From Callaeas wilsoni (Eukaryota; Chordata; Aves; Passeriformes; Callaeidae): DNA of 64,000 nucleotides. This document shows positions 11,739 through 22,712 of the stretch, one piece after another (the first letter of the stretch is position 1; every line of letters starts with the position of its first letter). The stretch is taken from NCBI GenBank assembly GCA_013398955.1, contig VWPU01004541.1, positions 109,456 through 173,455 of the forward strand, written 5' to 3'. A program made the position numbers and the translations under genes. The notes beneath the pieces are model-generated. The model had not been told where the DNA came from. It worked only from the letters and a program-made list of their open reading frames with translations, and made no database searches.

Positions 11739-11974
11739 CTTACTGGATTTGTGGTCGACGTTGAAGGTGGCGATGATGCCCTCGGCCAGCTCCCTGCCCT
11801 CCCTGAGGACCATGTACTCGGACAGGCGGTTGGCCAGGTAGGTTTTGCCCGTGCCGCTGGGGCCGGACAGGATGATGCGCCTGTGCTCCATCAGCAGGGA
11901 GACGTAGCGCTGCAGGATGGGCTTCGGGATCAGCGACTCGAACACCAGCCCGTCCAGGCTGTTCTCGCAGGTAC
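11739..11974 (-). CDS. NAV2: NAV2 exon E22, AAA+ Walker A
   Basis: A 236-bp exon, GC-rich compared with its neighbours. It opens by closing a Gly codon, encodes TCENSLDGLVFESLIPKPIL, then LQRYVSLLMEHRRIILSG and the P-loop GPSGTGKT (about 1177-1184, catalytic Lys about 1183). It continues TYLANRLSEYMVLREGRE and ends FNVDHKSSK in phase 0. The intact P-loop shows that nucleotide binding is retained. A helicase-like activity has been reported for human NAV2, but how it works in cells is unclear. Confidence 0.97.
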
Positions 11975-13702
11975 CTGCAGTAAGGAAACAGTCCTCTTCT
12001 AGGGGCGTTTCCCATTTTTAGCCCAACTGACCTGATCGAGCTGTTCTTCACTTCAGAGCTAAACCCCTTCCCCACCCTGGTGTCCCTCGTGGTTGAGAGA
12101 GGCACACGCAAAGCCGGAAAAACAAGCGCAGGCGTGACCTGTGGGCTTTGCCTGGATCCTCCTCCAGCCTGTTCGAGTCCTCAGCTGCATCCCTAAGGCC
12201 CTTTGGAAGCTGCCACACCAAAGGATTCCAGGCCACACTTTCGATGCACGCAGCCATCCATTTTACAGCATTTCACCACACATTCACCCAGAACGTACCT
12301 GTTTACTTTTGGATCACTAGACAAAAAAAATCCGACCCAGCTATCATCAACTCCCCCTACTTTCCCAAATGCTTGTAATTAAACTCCTCCTCTGTATGCT
12401 GATGGTTATCTCCTCTAACAGAAAACTCCTACTGATAAGCATTTATGCCATGTCAGCAGTCACTTTAGGCAGAATTGGCTCAGGGAAAATACACAGTGCT
12501 TCAAAATAAACAGCAGGAAGGGAAGTTGGCAGATCACCCAGAGAAACGTTTGCACCTCAGTGGTTACTTGGCACATTAAATATTTATATAGGCAGCTCTA
12601 TATCTCAAAGGTATATGGAAGTGATTTTCCATAAATTGATTAAATACGTTTCTATTTTATTGAATACTGTTATCACTCATGAACCTTCAAGGCACAAATC
12701 AAGCCAGTGCAAGTTAAATATAAAATCAAATTGCAGCTTTACAGACACAGCTAGACCTTATGCAATATTTCAGTTAGGATTTATGACTGGACAATGCATT
12801 TTATATAAGTAGAATATCCTGGGTTCATGTCAAGCCTCAGTAAATTGATGTCTTTCACAGTTTGTCTTCCTGCCCACTGGTTTGCTATACAAGGTAAGCT
12901 GGTTTCTACACCAATATTCAAAAATCTGCTTTCAGTCACATTTCAAACTTGAACTGATGAATGTTTGGCACTGCCCTCAAGTACCATCTGTCTGCAGATT
13001 TCACTGGTCTAACTTTGAGCAAACTCATTTATGTTCAAAATGCAGCAGTTGAGGGTTTTACCCCTAAACTTAGTTTCAGTGTATAGTTTTCATTGAAAAT
13101 GTGCTTCCCTGAGAAACCAAATGAGAAACCATATGAGAAATATAAATATTAAACTTTTACCAGTATTACAGAATGAAACCGATGGGAATTCTGAAAACCA
13201 TACATTTTGAAAAATCCAGATTTTAAGATGTTTCACGGAATTTGGGGTCCCTCCTTCCTGGTACTTAAGGAGGGACCCTTCAGTGAGACCAATCAAGCAA
13301 GTCAGTCAAGAGGTTTTTTTAACCCTGCATGAAGGAAATAACAACTACAGCTGTGATAAAGAGGTAATGAAATTTTGAGGCTTGATTCATTTGGAAGGTA
13401 CTTTTCTGCTCAAACAGCTCCACTGCATCCCTTGTGGTGTGAGGTCTTCTCCAGGCCAACTCAAGATCTGTTGAGTGAGTAATTATTCCTAGAGTTACAG
13501 GTTGAAAACTTGCTGAAATTACAGACTCAGCATACCCCAAGTGCTGTCTTTATGAAACGAAACAGAAGGAAGTAAATAAACGGTAGGAACAGGAAAAAGC
13601 AGCACAATAAGAAGTTTCTACCCCTCTGAGTATCTAGAAGCAGCAAGTTCTGATAAAACTGTCAATAGTGAGAACTCCACCAGGCAGGTCAGGTGAGATT
13701 AC
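11975..13702 (-). other. intron E21-E22 (1.7 kb)
   Basis: Phase 1 intron. Largely unique AT-rich sequence, with a somewhat GC-richer stretch at 12060-12240. No exon or transposon was recognised. Confidence 0.85.
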
Positions 13703-13871
13703 CTTTGATGGTAACTGAGATAGTGTTGTTTTCTCCAACCAGGTACCCGCAGGGCAGCAGCTCGGGGGTCTCTGCGCTGTTGGTGCGCTTGATTTCTCCG
13801 ATGCTGTAGCCCAGGACGCTGTCTGAGTTCAGCCCCAGCTGGCTCACGGGATCCACGTGGATGATGTACTC
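13703..13871 (-). CDS. NAV2: NAV2 exon E21, pre-ATPase domain
   Basis: A 169-bp exon, phase 0 in and phase 1 out. It encodes EYIIHVDPVSQLGLNSDSVL, then GYSIGEIKR, a short variable TNSAETPE stretch, and LLPCGYLVGENNTISVTIK. I recall this segment being catalogued as a NAV1-like ubiquitin-like domain that precedes the ATPase. I cannot confirm the fold from sequence alone. Confidence 0.95.
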
Positions 13872-14019
13872 CTGGGGTGGAAAAGGGACACGGGAAGTCA
13901 GGCAGCACTGGGGTTCGCTCTCTGCTGTGACAGTACTTAACACACAGAGTTAAATGCAGCTTGGTACCACCAAAACCCCGCAGCAGAACTCGGGCTCGCA
14001 GCGTTTCGTACCCACTGAC

Positions 14020-14115
14020 CTTAAACAGGCGTCTTACAACCCCATCCAGAACATCCCACTTGGTCTTCCCACTGACTCCGATGCAGCCTATGAGGAAGGT
14101 GCGAGGCCTGGAATC
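14020..14115 (-). CDS. NAV2: NAV2 exon E20, pre-ATPase domain
   Basis: A 96-bp exon of 32 codons, phase 0 at both ends, so it is skippable without a frameshift. It encodes DSRPRTFLIGCIGVSGKTKW and DVLDGVVRRLFK. GCIGVSGKT resembles a P-loop, but the spacing between the first Gly and GKT is five residues instead of four, so it is not a standard Walker A motif. Confidence 0.95.
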
Positions 14116-15419
14116 CTAAAGGCGCAGAAATAACTCTATCAGACAAGTGTGGTTATAGTGTAATTAAAATGCTGGCTTCCCTGCCCCCTCCCCTTTTATT
14201 TCTAAATAATAGTGCATTCTTGCTACTCTGTATGATGAATTCTGATTGGTATATGGAATCCTTTTCACATAATAAACATTTTCTACAGTGTTGGAGTCAC
14301 AAATCTGAAGAATATTCAGGTGGCTGTGATGTTAGGTTAAAGGTATTTATTAATCAATCCATGAACAATTCAAAAATCTCTGAGAGGATTTCAGTTTAGC
14401 AAAGAGACAGAAAGACTCTTAGGAATATTCTAGACAGGGAAAACAGATTTCAAGCTCATTCTACCACGACTTCACAATCAAAGATGTTACATTTGCAAAG
14501 TTTATCCTATTTATTTCTAGAAATTCGGCTGTGGGCATAGAAACCTATATATATAAAAATTATACATGGCTGTATGTAAAAGTAGTAATATAGAAAGAGT
14601 TTATATTTATATGATATGCTTAATATATCACAGCATTTTGAATTTTGTAACTGATTTTCAAGGCAGATAAAAGAAATCAGAACAAATATAATTTTTCTGT
14701 TTTTCTACAGCCACATTCACTATGAAATATTAATTGAAGAGAAACTAATTTCTATAATAAGATTTTAATTGTTACTAAAACTTGCTCTGACTGCTGTCAA
14801 TTAACAGCAGTTTTACTGTTTATCTGAGGTTGTAACAATTAATGCAAAATTGGTATTTAATGGAAAGATCTGCTGAGTCCATTTTATTTCTGATCATTCA
14901 GATTTTCGTCCACCCTTCAGAAAGACATGAACTTACTTCTTAAACACACTTTTACAAGTACTCAAAAATGTGAGACAGCAAGGCCATTGCTTGGCAAAGA
15001 CTGTGTAACACATTCATGCACGTAGTACATTAAACACACGAGCTGGGATCCAATTTTACACTATTTTTGATTTGGGTATTTAGGAATCTTTCAATTACTT
15101 GTGGATGGAAAACACCTGAAAGACGTCATTCTAAACAGGATACCTGTGCTAAAGAGGACAACTTGAACTAGGATGATATGGTATAGATGTCCCAGTTTGG
15201 ATTTGCCAGGTTCTTCTGTAAGATTGGTGCTTCTGGCATTTCGGTCCCTCTCAGCAGCTCCGAGGAAGCTGGAGGTAGCCAAGTGCCCTCTCTATCACTA
15301 TTAACACACCAGTGAACTGTTTTCCTGAGAAAATTCTTTACAGTCTTTGGCAAACTTGAATTCCCTCACACATCCCAAAGTCACTTACTTTTCAAAGCTG
15401 GGGATGAAACACAACTCAC
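14116..15419 (-). other. intron E19-E20 (1.3 kb)
   Basis: Phase 0 intron, very AT-rich at 14500-14900. It includes a near-palindrome with 8-bp arms at 14790-14811 around CAATTA. No exon was recognised. Confidence 0.85.
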
Positions 15420-15520
15420 CTCCTTCCATTTCATCTCATCCTGGAAGCTGACGACTATTTTGACGTGCCGGCCTCCTTCTTTCCGGGCAGAGCCATCTCC
15501 AGTGTCATCCAACAGCATGT
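15420..15520 (-). CDS. NAV2: NAV2 exon E19
   Basis: A 101-bp exon starting with two nt that close an Asp codon and ending in phase 0 before GTGAGT. It encodes MLLDDTGDGSARKEGGRHVK and IVVSFQDEMKWKE. The HVKIVVSF strand begins the conserved pre-ATPase domain. The preceding acidic to Gly-rich part is a linker. Confidence 0.95.
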
Positions 15521-15995
15521 CTGCAAACAGGAAACATCAACAGCTTCACAGCTGGAGCTCAATTACCATGGAGGCTATTCTGGTTTATTGTAGTCAAACA
15601 CAACACGTCTGGGCTTCACACACCCCGAGGTAAAACACAAGAACCAGGCTGACTGACTTCCCTGCCACATATTCCTCTTAAAAAGGAAAGGTCATTGAAA
15701 ATTATTAGCCAGTTACTCTGTATTTTCCTTCCTATGATATATCCCCTGGCAAATGTGCACCATTAAATGGCTTTAAACGTGACTTTTCAGAGCTGAGGTC
15801 ATAATTGGACACCTCTGACCGAGGGTGTAGCAGACCTACGATGATATTTAAAAGAAGGCTTTGTGCCAGCTCGTGACATATTTCCACACCTCAGCTGTTA
15901 ATAATCCTCACGCTTTCATTTTTCCATGGCTAACCAACCCAAGCCTTCCAAGTGCAGGATAAAACCTGCCCCACCACCCTTCTCATTAAACTCAC
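15521..15995 (-). other. intron E18-E19
   Basis: A 475-bp phase 1 intron. No other feature was seen. Confidence 0.9.
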
Positions 15996-16155
15996 CGAGA
16001 CTGGTTGACTCCGTGAGGTTCAGGCTGTGTTGAGAGAGACCCACTGAGTGTCTGGGAGAGGAGGAGATGGAAACCTGAGACTGAGCCCTGCTACAGCTGC
16101 CGTGGTTTTCAGATTTCAGCCGATCATTCTCTGCTTTTAACTTTTCAATCTCACT
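15996..16155 (-). CDS. NAV2: NAV2 exon E18, end of second coiled coil
   Basis: A 160-bp exon of 53 codons plus one nt. It starts SEIEKLKAENDRLKSE, the C-terminal heptads of the second coiled coil. A Ser-rich linker follows (SQVSISSSPRHS) and then GLSQHSLNLTESTSL. The acceptor is TTTTCAAG followed by AGTGAG, so an AAGAG choice two nt apart exists, but only the first keeps the frame. Confidence 0.95.
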
Positions 16156-16628
16156 CTTGAAAAGACAAGTCACACATTAGAAGGCACAGTGAAAACATGA
16201 TTTTAAGATAGCAACATCAGTAACTTAAGAATAAATGGTAGTCTAGCAGAAATGCTGTTTTCATAATGTTTTAATTAAGGATTTTAATTATTACAGTGTC
16301 TTTTCTGTGAAACTTTTGTAAGTATCCTAAAATACGTAAATATGTGGGAATTCATTGACATTGAAATGCAACTACCTTAGGGCAGAGAGCATGGAAACAT
16401 TCTGACAGTCAACAAAATGATGTCCCCATCTCTGGGTTGAAACAGCTGCAGCCGAGGGCAGCAAATTCAGGTGTTCGAGCTGACTTTTAATGAAGGTTTA
16501 ACACCGGCACAAAGCTACACACAGCCTTCAGTCAGCACTCGGAAACTTCAGCTCTTTACTGCGGGGGCGGCTGGCCGGCGCTTACCGCACCAGCCCAGGC
16601 TGCAGGACCGGGGGCGGCTGTTTCTCAC
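16156..16628 (-). other. intron E17-E18
   Basis: A 473-bp phase 0 intron. No other feature was seen. Confidence 0.9.
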
Positions 16629-16782
16629 CTGCATCCTGTTCATGGCCTCCCGCAGCTGGTCCAGCTGGTGGGCAGAGCTGAGGGCTTCCAGGCGAATGTC
16701 CGTCAGCTTCATCTCCTTGTCCCTCAGCTCGTTCCGCAGCTGCATCACCGTCTCGGCCTCGCTGTCGGTGCACTCAGAAATA
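16629..16782 (-). CDS. NAV2: NAV2 exon E17, second coiled coil
   Basis: A 154-bp GC-rich exon whose first nt closes a Leu codon. It encodes ISECTDSEAETVMQLRNELR, then DKEMKLTDIRLEALSSAHQL and DQLREAMNRMQ in phase 0. Heptad spacing of Leu, Val, Ile and Met with many charged residues indicates a coiled coil continuing into E18, likely used for oligomerisation. Confidence 0.95.
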
Positions 16783-18622
16783 CTGCAGGACAGCGACAAA
16801 CAGACACTTGTTCCTTTCCTCACGGTGCTTCTCCGGGATTTATTAGGAGAAGAGGAATAAAGCCCTTTTTATTCTGCTTGAAGCAGGTAGCAATTTCGGC
16901 TTATTGAATTAGTGATACCATAAATCAACTGTTAAATAGGTCATGGAAATTTTAGAGATTAATGAAACAAAGATGTCTGGGGGTTATTTTTCTTTAATCA
17001 GCATCTGAAACAGAATTATCTGAAATCACCTAGTCTTCCTTTATTTCACGGTAGCTGCTATAAAGGAAAACTTCTGAAGCCAAAATCTAAATAAATTAAG
17101 GGGGTGCAGGCATTTATCAGCAGTTGCTTGGAGATTGATGAGTTCACAGACAGATTTAAAGCTCACCAGGTGTGCACAGCTGGGTTTCCCTGAACTGCTC
17201 TGGAGGGCTTTGGAACTCTACACCTATTCAAGCATGATAGATTCCTGCTTGCTTTAAAGAACTCACGCTTAAAAAATTTTTGGTGGCATTTTTCTTCCCT
17301 GAGCCCACCAAAAAAAAAAAGGTTTCTGAGTGAGGAACAACATTTCAGCACATTTGTAACTGTATCTGTATAAAGATCAACCACACAGCTGCATGCTTTA
17401 AGGGAGATTTTACCTAACATGTCTTTCCCTGAATCAGGTTATGAGAGATGTTTTCCCCACCAAAAGCCAATGAGCCAAATCACACTGGTTTTACTTGTGC
17501 TCTATCCTTCCCCCAGTTCATATATTTACTCTTTTCTCACATTTATCCTTTTGGCTTCCACGGCAAGGTGAGATGTACCCACACAGCATTTTGGCTGGCA
17601 ACAGATGTGATCATCATTTGACAATTTTCTGGCCTGAGAGTTCTAAAGCACAACTTGCTGCAGTCACCAGAAATGCACTGAGTTAGGCTCAAGGGACAGA
17701 AGAAGCATTGAAACAAAAATCATGGGGGATTATCTTCTGCTACTGACATTCCATCACTGTTACACAGCTGGAAACTATTGCTATTGTTTTCACCTCCTCA
17801 TGTGAAAACGAGTGCAGGGGAACTACTCCAATGCATTTGTTCTGCAATGGGGCTGGAAGCTCTGCGTGACCTCCCAAGGTCAGGAGGCTGTCTGGTAATT
17901 ACAGGTTTCACAACACCGCCCGTTACAACTTTCTGTATTTATCCTGCTCAAGTGACAAAGCTACTGATGGAATTATCATAAAAGCTGTTTTACTAAATTT
18001 TCCAAGCACGTTCTAAAATGTGAGTTCAGACTCAAAACGGCGTGGCAAGGAAATTGTTTAACTTTGTTTCACGGGTGGCCATGGAAAGGACCAGGCACGA
18101 GTGGCTGAGGAGCTACAGAAGGAAAGAAGGGTGGATCATCTCCATTCACCAGGCACAAGCTGTTAGATGAGCTCATCTCTATCGCTAAACCACAGTGTTT
18201 GATTTCCTTACCTTTATCTGAATTTGTCAACAGAACTGGGAACTTATCATGGCAGATTAATACAGTATGTGTCGTGTTTAGACAAGAGAAACAAAATCCC
18301 AGATTTGACCTGGTTTGTTTAATTAACAGCAAGAGATCCAATTAAGCTGGCATCTCAAGGTCACCCTGGTTATAAATATTCTTGTTACTCAGTAAGCTCT
18401 GCTGAGAGAACAACCCAATGAAATATTTACACTTCAGTACTGACGCAATGATTTTTGGCTTCCTGGACACTAATGCAAAGGTACCAGGTTAGGAGTCAGC
18501 TCACGTATCTTTAAATCACTGAATACATAAATTCAACATTTCTGTCCTCTGCCTTTCCCCCACCAATGCAGCAAGATGTCTTCTACTCCATTTTCTGTCT
18601 AAAATTTACAAAAATCACTTAC
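16783..18622 (-). other. intron E16-E17 (1.8 kb)
   Basis: Phase 2 intron of unique, mostly AT-rich sequence. No transposon or exon was recognised. Confidence 0.85.
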
Positions 18623-18795
18623 AGGGAATTGGAATGGGAAGCTCTCAGGAGTGGTGTTGAAACAGTGGTGGTGTGGTGTGGTAGCTTCGGTGAGGAAGGT
18701 AAGGAAGAATCAGTCATCTCCTCAATGTCTGAATGAGAAGATGCTGACTTGGGAGATTTCTTTTTCCCAAAAGCTTGCTTGAAGGAGCTGCGTAA
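18623..18795 (-). CDS. NAV2: NAV2 exon E16, basic and Ser-rich linker
   Basis: A 173-bp exon, phase 0 in and phase 2 out. It encodes LRSSFKQAFGKKKSPKSASS, then HSDIEEMTDSSLPSSPKLP, a short His/Thr patch (HHTTTVST) and PLLRASHSNS. SSLP fits the SxLP form of EB1-binding motifs, which is suggestive given that NAV proteins track microtubules. The His/Thr patch arises from a short CCACA/CCA repeat and differs from the human residues as I remember them. Confidence 0.95.
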
Positions 18796-19191
18796 CTGGA
18801 AAAAAACAAGACCACAGCAAAAGGTCCATCGTTAAGAGTGAAACCAGGCAAAAAAGGCCGTAAACACTCTCAACATGCAAATACTCCAAATGCTACAGCC
18901 ATACTCACATACATAGTAACACAGGTGAAAAATAAAAAAGCTTTTTTTTGTTTTTCCTTAACTATTTTATCAGATTAATAAGGTCAATAGGAGTGGCTAT
19001 GGATGCTTCCTATTTTTAAGAACTATTTGACAGCAAACTCTGTTCAGTGCAACGAGCTTTCCAGCGGCGTCGTGACGGCTGGCAGCTGTGCTGGCACAGC
19101 GCCCAGCCCCGGTTAATGATGCTGGAAGGGTTAGTGGTGTCAATGGGTGGGTTAGCTTTGTATCTCCGAGTTTAAAGTAGGTCCTCCTTAC
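18796..19191 (-). other. intron E15-E16
   Basis: A 396-bp phase 0 intron that separates the 9-nt microexon from E16. It contains a short A/T homopolymer stretch near 18940-18955. Confidence 0.85.
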
Positions 19192-19200
19192 CTCATTGAC
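19192..19200 (-). CDS. NAV2: NAV2 exon E15, 9-nt microexon (Val-Asn-Glu)
   Basis: The microexon GTCAATGAG lies between a strong pyrimidine-rich acceptor ending CTTCTTCCGGCAG and the donor GTAAGG. Inclusion joins KKRKNW to VNE to LRSSF, matching the KNWVNELRSSF junction I recall for NAV2. Both ends are phase 0, so skipping removes three residues without a frameshift. Two UGC motifs lie 15-21 nt upstream (19215-19217 and 19219-19221), the arrangement described for SRRM4-dependent neural microexons. Confidence 0.88.
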
Positions 19201-21438
19201 CTGCCGGAAGAAGTGCAAGCAAAAGGAAGTGGGGAAGGAAAAAAGACACGTTTTAACAGATAAAGCCACCGATAAGGGAAGTTTTGGATTTCTAAGACAA
19301 ACACAACCAATGATTAACAAAGACAAACAGTTACTTTAAAACTGGAACCCTGTATTTTCCAGAACCAGGTGTTTCAAACCACATAGGGCCATTTTTTGCA
19401 TTACTTGAGGAAGACACCAGATCCAAACTCTCTTAACTATTTGAAGTACATTTTCTCCTTAGCTCAGGCAGAGTGCTTTGGCTAAGAGCCAAGTTAATAA
19501 TGTATTTTTCCTTGCAGGAACAGGTATTTCCCCATGTGAAAAGACTGCAACTTCTCTACCTACCTGGAACTAAAATAACCACCTGTAATGTGACTGCCAT
19601 TTTCCAAACAAGAATTAATATTCATGTAATTAAACTGATGTTAACCCAGAGTTACAATTCAACAGGTAGTGTTCAAGAAGCATTTGGACAATGTTCTTAG
19701 ATATATGGTTTCACTTTTAGGTAGCCCTAAAAGTTAAACCCCTGTGGAATCAAGGTCTGGACTTAATGATCCTCCTGGTTCCCTTCCCACTCAGGATACT
19801 CTAGGTACACCTTTTAATGCCACTGCAAATTACACACTGTACACAGGCTGGCTTAATATGAGCTGAAAGCTGGTGTTAAGCTAGACAAAGACTCCTACAA
19901 TGAGAAATCTTGAAAATCTGGTGTTTCAGCTCTGAATGGACAGCTGCACTGCTTCTACGCAGAACACAAATATCTTGGCTGAGAACTTTCTTAGCACTAG
20001 TGGAATAAAGAATGTCTTCATCAGATTCAACTCACATATTTTTCTCAGTAGTGTTTTAATTTCCAATCTTCATTTCACAGCAATGATGTACTCATTTTTA
20101 ATAACAACATAAAAATACTGTCCTGTTTCTTCTACTTCATGAAAACCTTATTTATTTATCTTTATAATAAGGGAAATGTTCCCTTAACCTTCTTTAAAAA
20201 TAGTTATCTGATGAATGAGAAATGTAGGCTGATGTAGGACCGTATCCACTAGGTTAAAATAACAAAGAATAGAAGCTAAAGAAGACTTTAAAAAAGCATT
20301 TATCTTAACCAAGGCTTAATGACTACAAAAGTTTTGTGTCACAAACTAAGAGCTACTAGAAATTTAAAAGTTACAGCAATTTACTTTTTCTATATACTAA
20401 TGTACAGCACAAGAAGGATTTGGAGAAGATGTTTCCATTCAGCCAATTATTTAAGGGGTAGAGTGGAAATGCTTCTTTTGTGAAAAAGCTGACAATACCA
20501 AGAGATACCAAAATGAAACCTCTGAGACAAGAGAGAAATTAAAACAAGAACCTGTTCAGGAAGCTGATTCTTACAGTTCAGGAGTTTCATTAACATTTCT
20601 GAGAGGATATTGTGCAAATATAGATGAAGCTTTTTTTACCAGCTCTAACCACATTTTGCATCTCTACAGATTTACCTGCACACCCAAGAGATCCAGAGAG
20701 ATTTAAATTCAATGAGAAGAAAGGGGTAGACTGTTTTACTGGCTACAATAAAGGATCTAGGGACTTCAGTCCAAACTACAACCAGACTAGGTCACTATAG
20801 GGCAGTTATGGTCTAATTGAAAATGGAGTTGAAGATGATGTACCTTTCCTCCAGTACAGGGTACCTTGTACATAGTACGTGATGAGCACAGAGGGAAAAA
20901 TGGGAAATGACAAGTAAGTATTGCAAAAACTTCCAAAAGAGATGTCGATCACAAAAAATTTTTAAAGATCTGTATTTTTTTTATATTATTCTTAGAACTC
21001 CAAGTTAATGCTGCATAAAGAGTTCTTCAAGTATTTAATATGTTCACTTACAAGAAAGCCCTATGAGACAAAACCAAAAAAATCTCCAAGAACGATCTTC
21101 TCTCATGGGTCTGTATTACTCTAATGACAGATGTCATGTGTTCCTAAAGGGGCTGGACACCCCTTTAGCCAGAACTGATCTTTGACAGCTATTTCTAATT
21201 TAAGCCTGGCCTTTTGGCTCTCAAGCCAAAATTCAATCCTATGCAGAGTCAGCACAAGGATATACATCACTTACAGCTCAATTAAGCCTTCACAGGAGAG
21301 TTTACCCAGGATTTAAGCAGTGCACAGTCCTTGTGCTGCCCTGCTGCACGAGGCAGGAAGGAGCAGCTGGCTAGATTTCACCGTGCACGTCCTGACAATT
21401 TCACATAAACCTCACACAGTCTGCTAAAGCACACTCAC
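19201..21438 (-). other. intron E14-E15 (2.2 kb)
   Basis: Phase 0 intron. It holds a degraded CR1 tail at 19738-19806 and a 9-bp perfect inverted repeat with a 7-nt loop at 21144-21168. The remainder is AT-rich and unique. Confidence 0.8.
19738..19806 (+). mobile_element. CR1 LINE 3' tail, degraded
   Basis: Sequence such as TGGACTTAATGATCC followed by TTCCCACTCAGGATACTC matches the end of a CR1 subfamily (TTGATGATCCTTGTGGGTCC-type). It is short and diverged. Confidence 0.6.
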
Positions 21439-21584
21439 CCAGTTCTTCCTCTTCTTTTTCTTGGAGTCACTCTCGATGTTGCTGCCCACACTGGAGTGGC
21501 TGGTGGCACTGTTGATACTGGAGACACTGTCCGAGGAGTGCTGCCTGCGGATCCGCAGGTCTGTCGGCTGAGCAGCTCCAGGAC
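21439..21584 (-). CDS. NAV2: NAV2 exon E14
   Basis: A 146-bp exon closing a Gly codon at its start and phase 0 at its end. It encodes PGAAQPTDLRIRRQHSSDSV, then SSINSATSHSSVGSNIESDS and the basic run KKKKRKNW. The lysine run directly precedes the microexon. Basic clusters of this kind suit tubulin or phosphoinositide contact, which is inference. Confidence 0.96.
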
Positions 21585-21907
21585 CTGGATGTGAATGGAG
21601 GCACTGTCAACATTATCTAGGAAATGTGATGTATGGTATTAATCATGCAATCCTGAAGAAACGTTCAGGGAAATAAGCACTCTGACAATCACTTATCCCA
21701 ATGGATGTACTGCATGTTTCAAATCCTTGTTTCGTGTGACGAGATGAAAATCTGAGATGCTTCCAACTTTTCCTTCAGCAATTTATCCAGCGTAAATTAC
21801 TGGGTTACTCTGGTCCCTGGGAAACTCTGATGCATCAGCTACTTCCCAGAGGACTGAAGCCTCACTGGAGAGCCCTGGAGTCTCTGTGTGTGGTGCTTGT
21901 CTCTCAC
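21585..21907 (-). other. intron E13-E14
   Basis: A 323-bp phase 1 intron with no other feature seen. Confidence 0.9.
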
Positions 21908-22019
21908 CTTTGCAGTTGAGCTCAGGTGTGTTGATGACTCCATTGATGGCAGCCTGAGCAGCAGCATTTTGTTTCTTCAGGAGTTCAATTGTCTTCCTTA
22001 ACTCATTCAGTTCCGAGTC
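21908..22019 (-). CDS. NAV2: NAV2 exon E13, end of first coiled coil
   Basis: A 112-bp exon of 37 codons plus one nt. It encodes DSELNELRKTIELLKKQNAA, then AQAAINGVINTPELNCK. The first half completes the first coiled coil. The acceptor GTTCAAG has a weak pyrimidine tract, and the intron before it begins with a GC donor. Confidence 0.96.
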
Positions 22020-22628
22020 CTTGAACAAGGAAAATAAACATATGACAGTACATGGGAGAAGAACTCCAAAGAAGCTGTATTTCCATCAAGTATTGGTAGT
22101 TAATAGTGAATGTATGGAAAATATATATATATATATATATATATACAAGGAAGTGAAAATGAGGTTTGGGATAGCTGGGGAAGCATATCCTCAACAGGTT
22201 GCAAATAGCTTGGGTATTATGGTAGAAAAAAATGCAAGTATTCTGTAATGCAGAAATAATGTCTATCCAAGTACACTGTCCAAAAACCCAACGCTGCCGG
22301 TCTTGCAGGTATTTTTCTTCGGATTTCTTTCGAACATGCCCGTCTATGGATGCATTGGGATGAAATATATTACAGAAATATGCAATACTGAAGACTTGTG
22401 ACCAAAGCAACAATTTATAGGAATAACCTGATCAGTTGCTACAAAATCCCAGTGCAGAAAATGAGTGTTTCATACAAATGTTTTATTACATTTTACTCTG
22501 TCACCACACATGAGGGAGCTAAGGCAAATTGTGTTTGTGACTTTTTCCTCCATGCAACTACAGAAGGAGCATGGGCAACAGTGCTGGGAACAGAAATGAA
22601 GACTTCCCAAATCCCTTTTGCAGCTTGC
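22020..22628 (-). other. intron E12-E13, GC-AG type
   Basis: A 609-bp phase 0 intron whose donor reads CAAAAG then GCAAGC. No GT lies near that would keep the frame with E13. An (AT)n microsatellite sits at 22121-22145. Confidence 0.88.
22121..22145. repeat. (AT)n microsatellite
   Basis: Uninterrupted alternating AT of about 25 bp. Confidence 0.95.
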
Positions 22629-22712
22629 CTTTTGTTCTGCTGTCATGGTCAGGCTCTGCAGTCGGATCGTCATGTTCCCCAGGCTCTGCTCAAACGCTGC
22701 CACCAGGTGAGC
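22629..22712 (-). CDS. NAV2: NAV2 exon E12, first coiled coil
   Basis: An 84-bp exon of 28 codons, phase 0 at both ends. It encodes AHLVAAFEQSLGNMTIRLQS and LTMTAEQK, coiled-coil sequence continuous with E11 and E13. The acceptor is TTTCAG; the donor is the unusual GC (AAG then GCAAGC). Confidence 0.95.

Noticed and set aside
21144..21168. 9-bp inverted repeat with a 7-nt loop as a functional hairpin
   Set aside because: This length is expected by chance several times in a window of this size.
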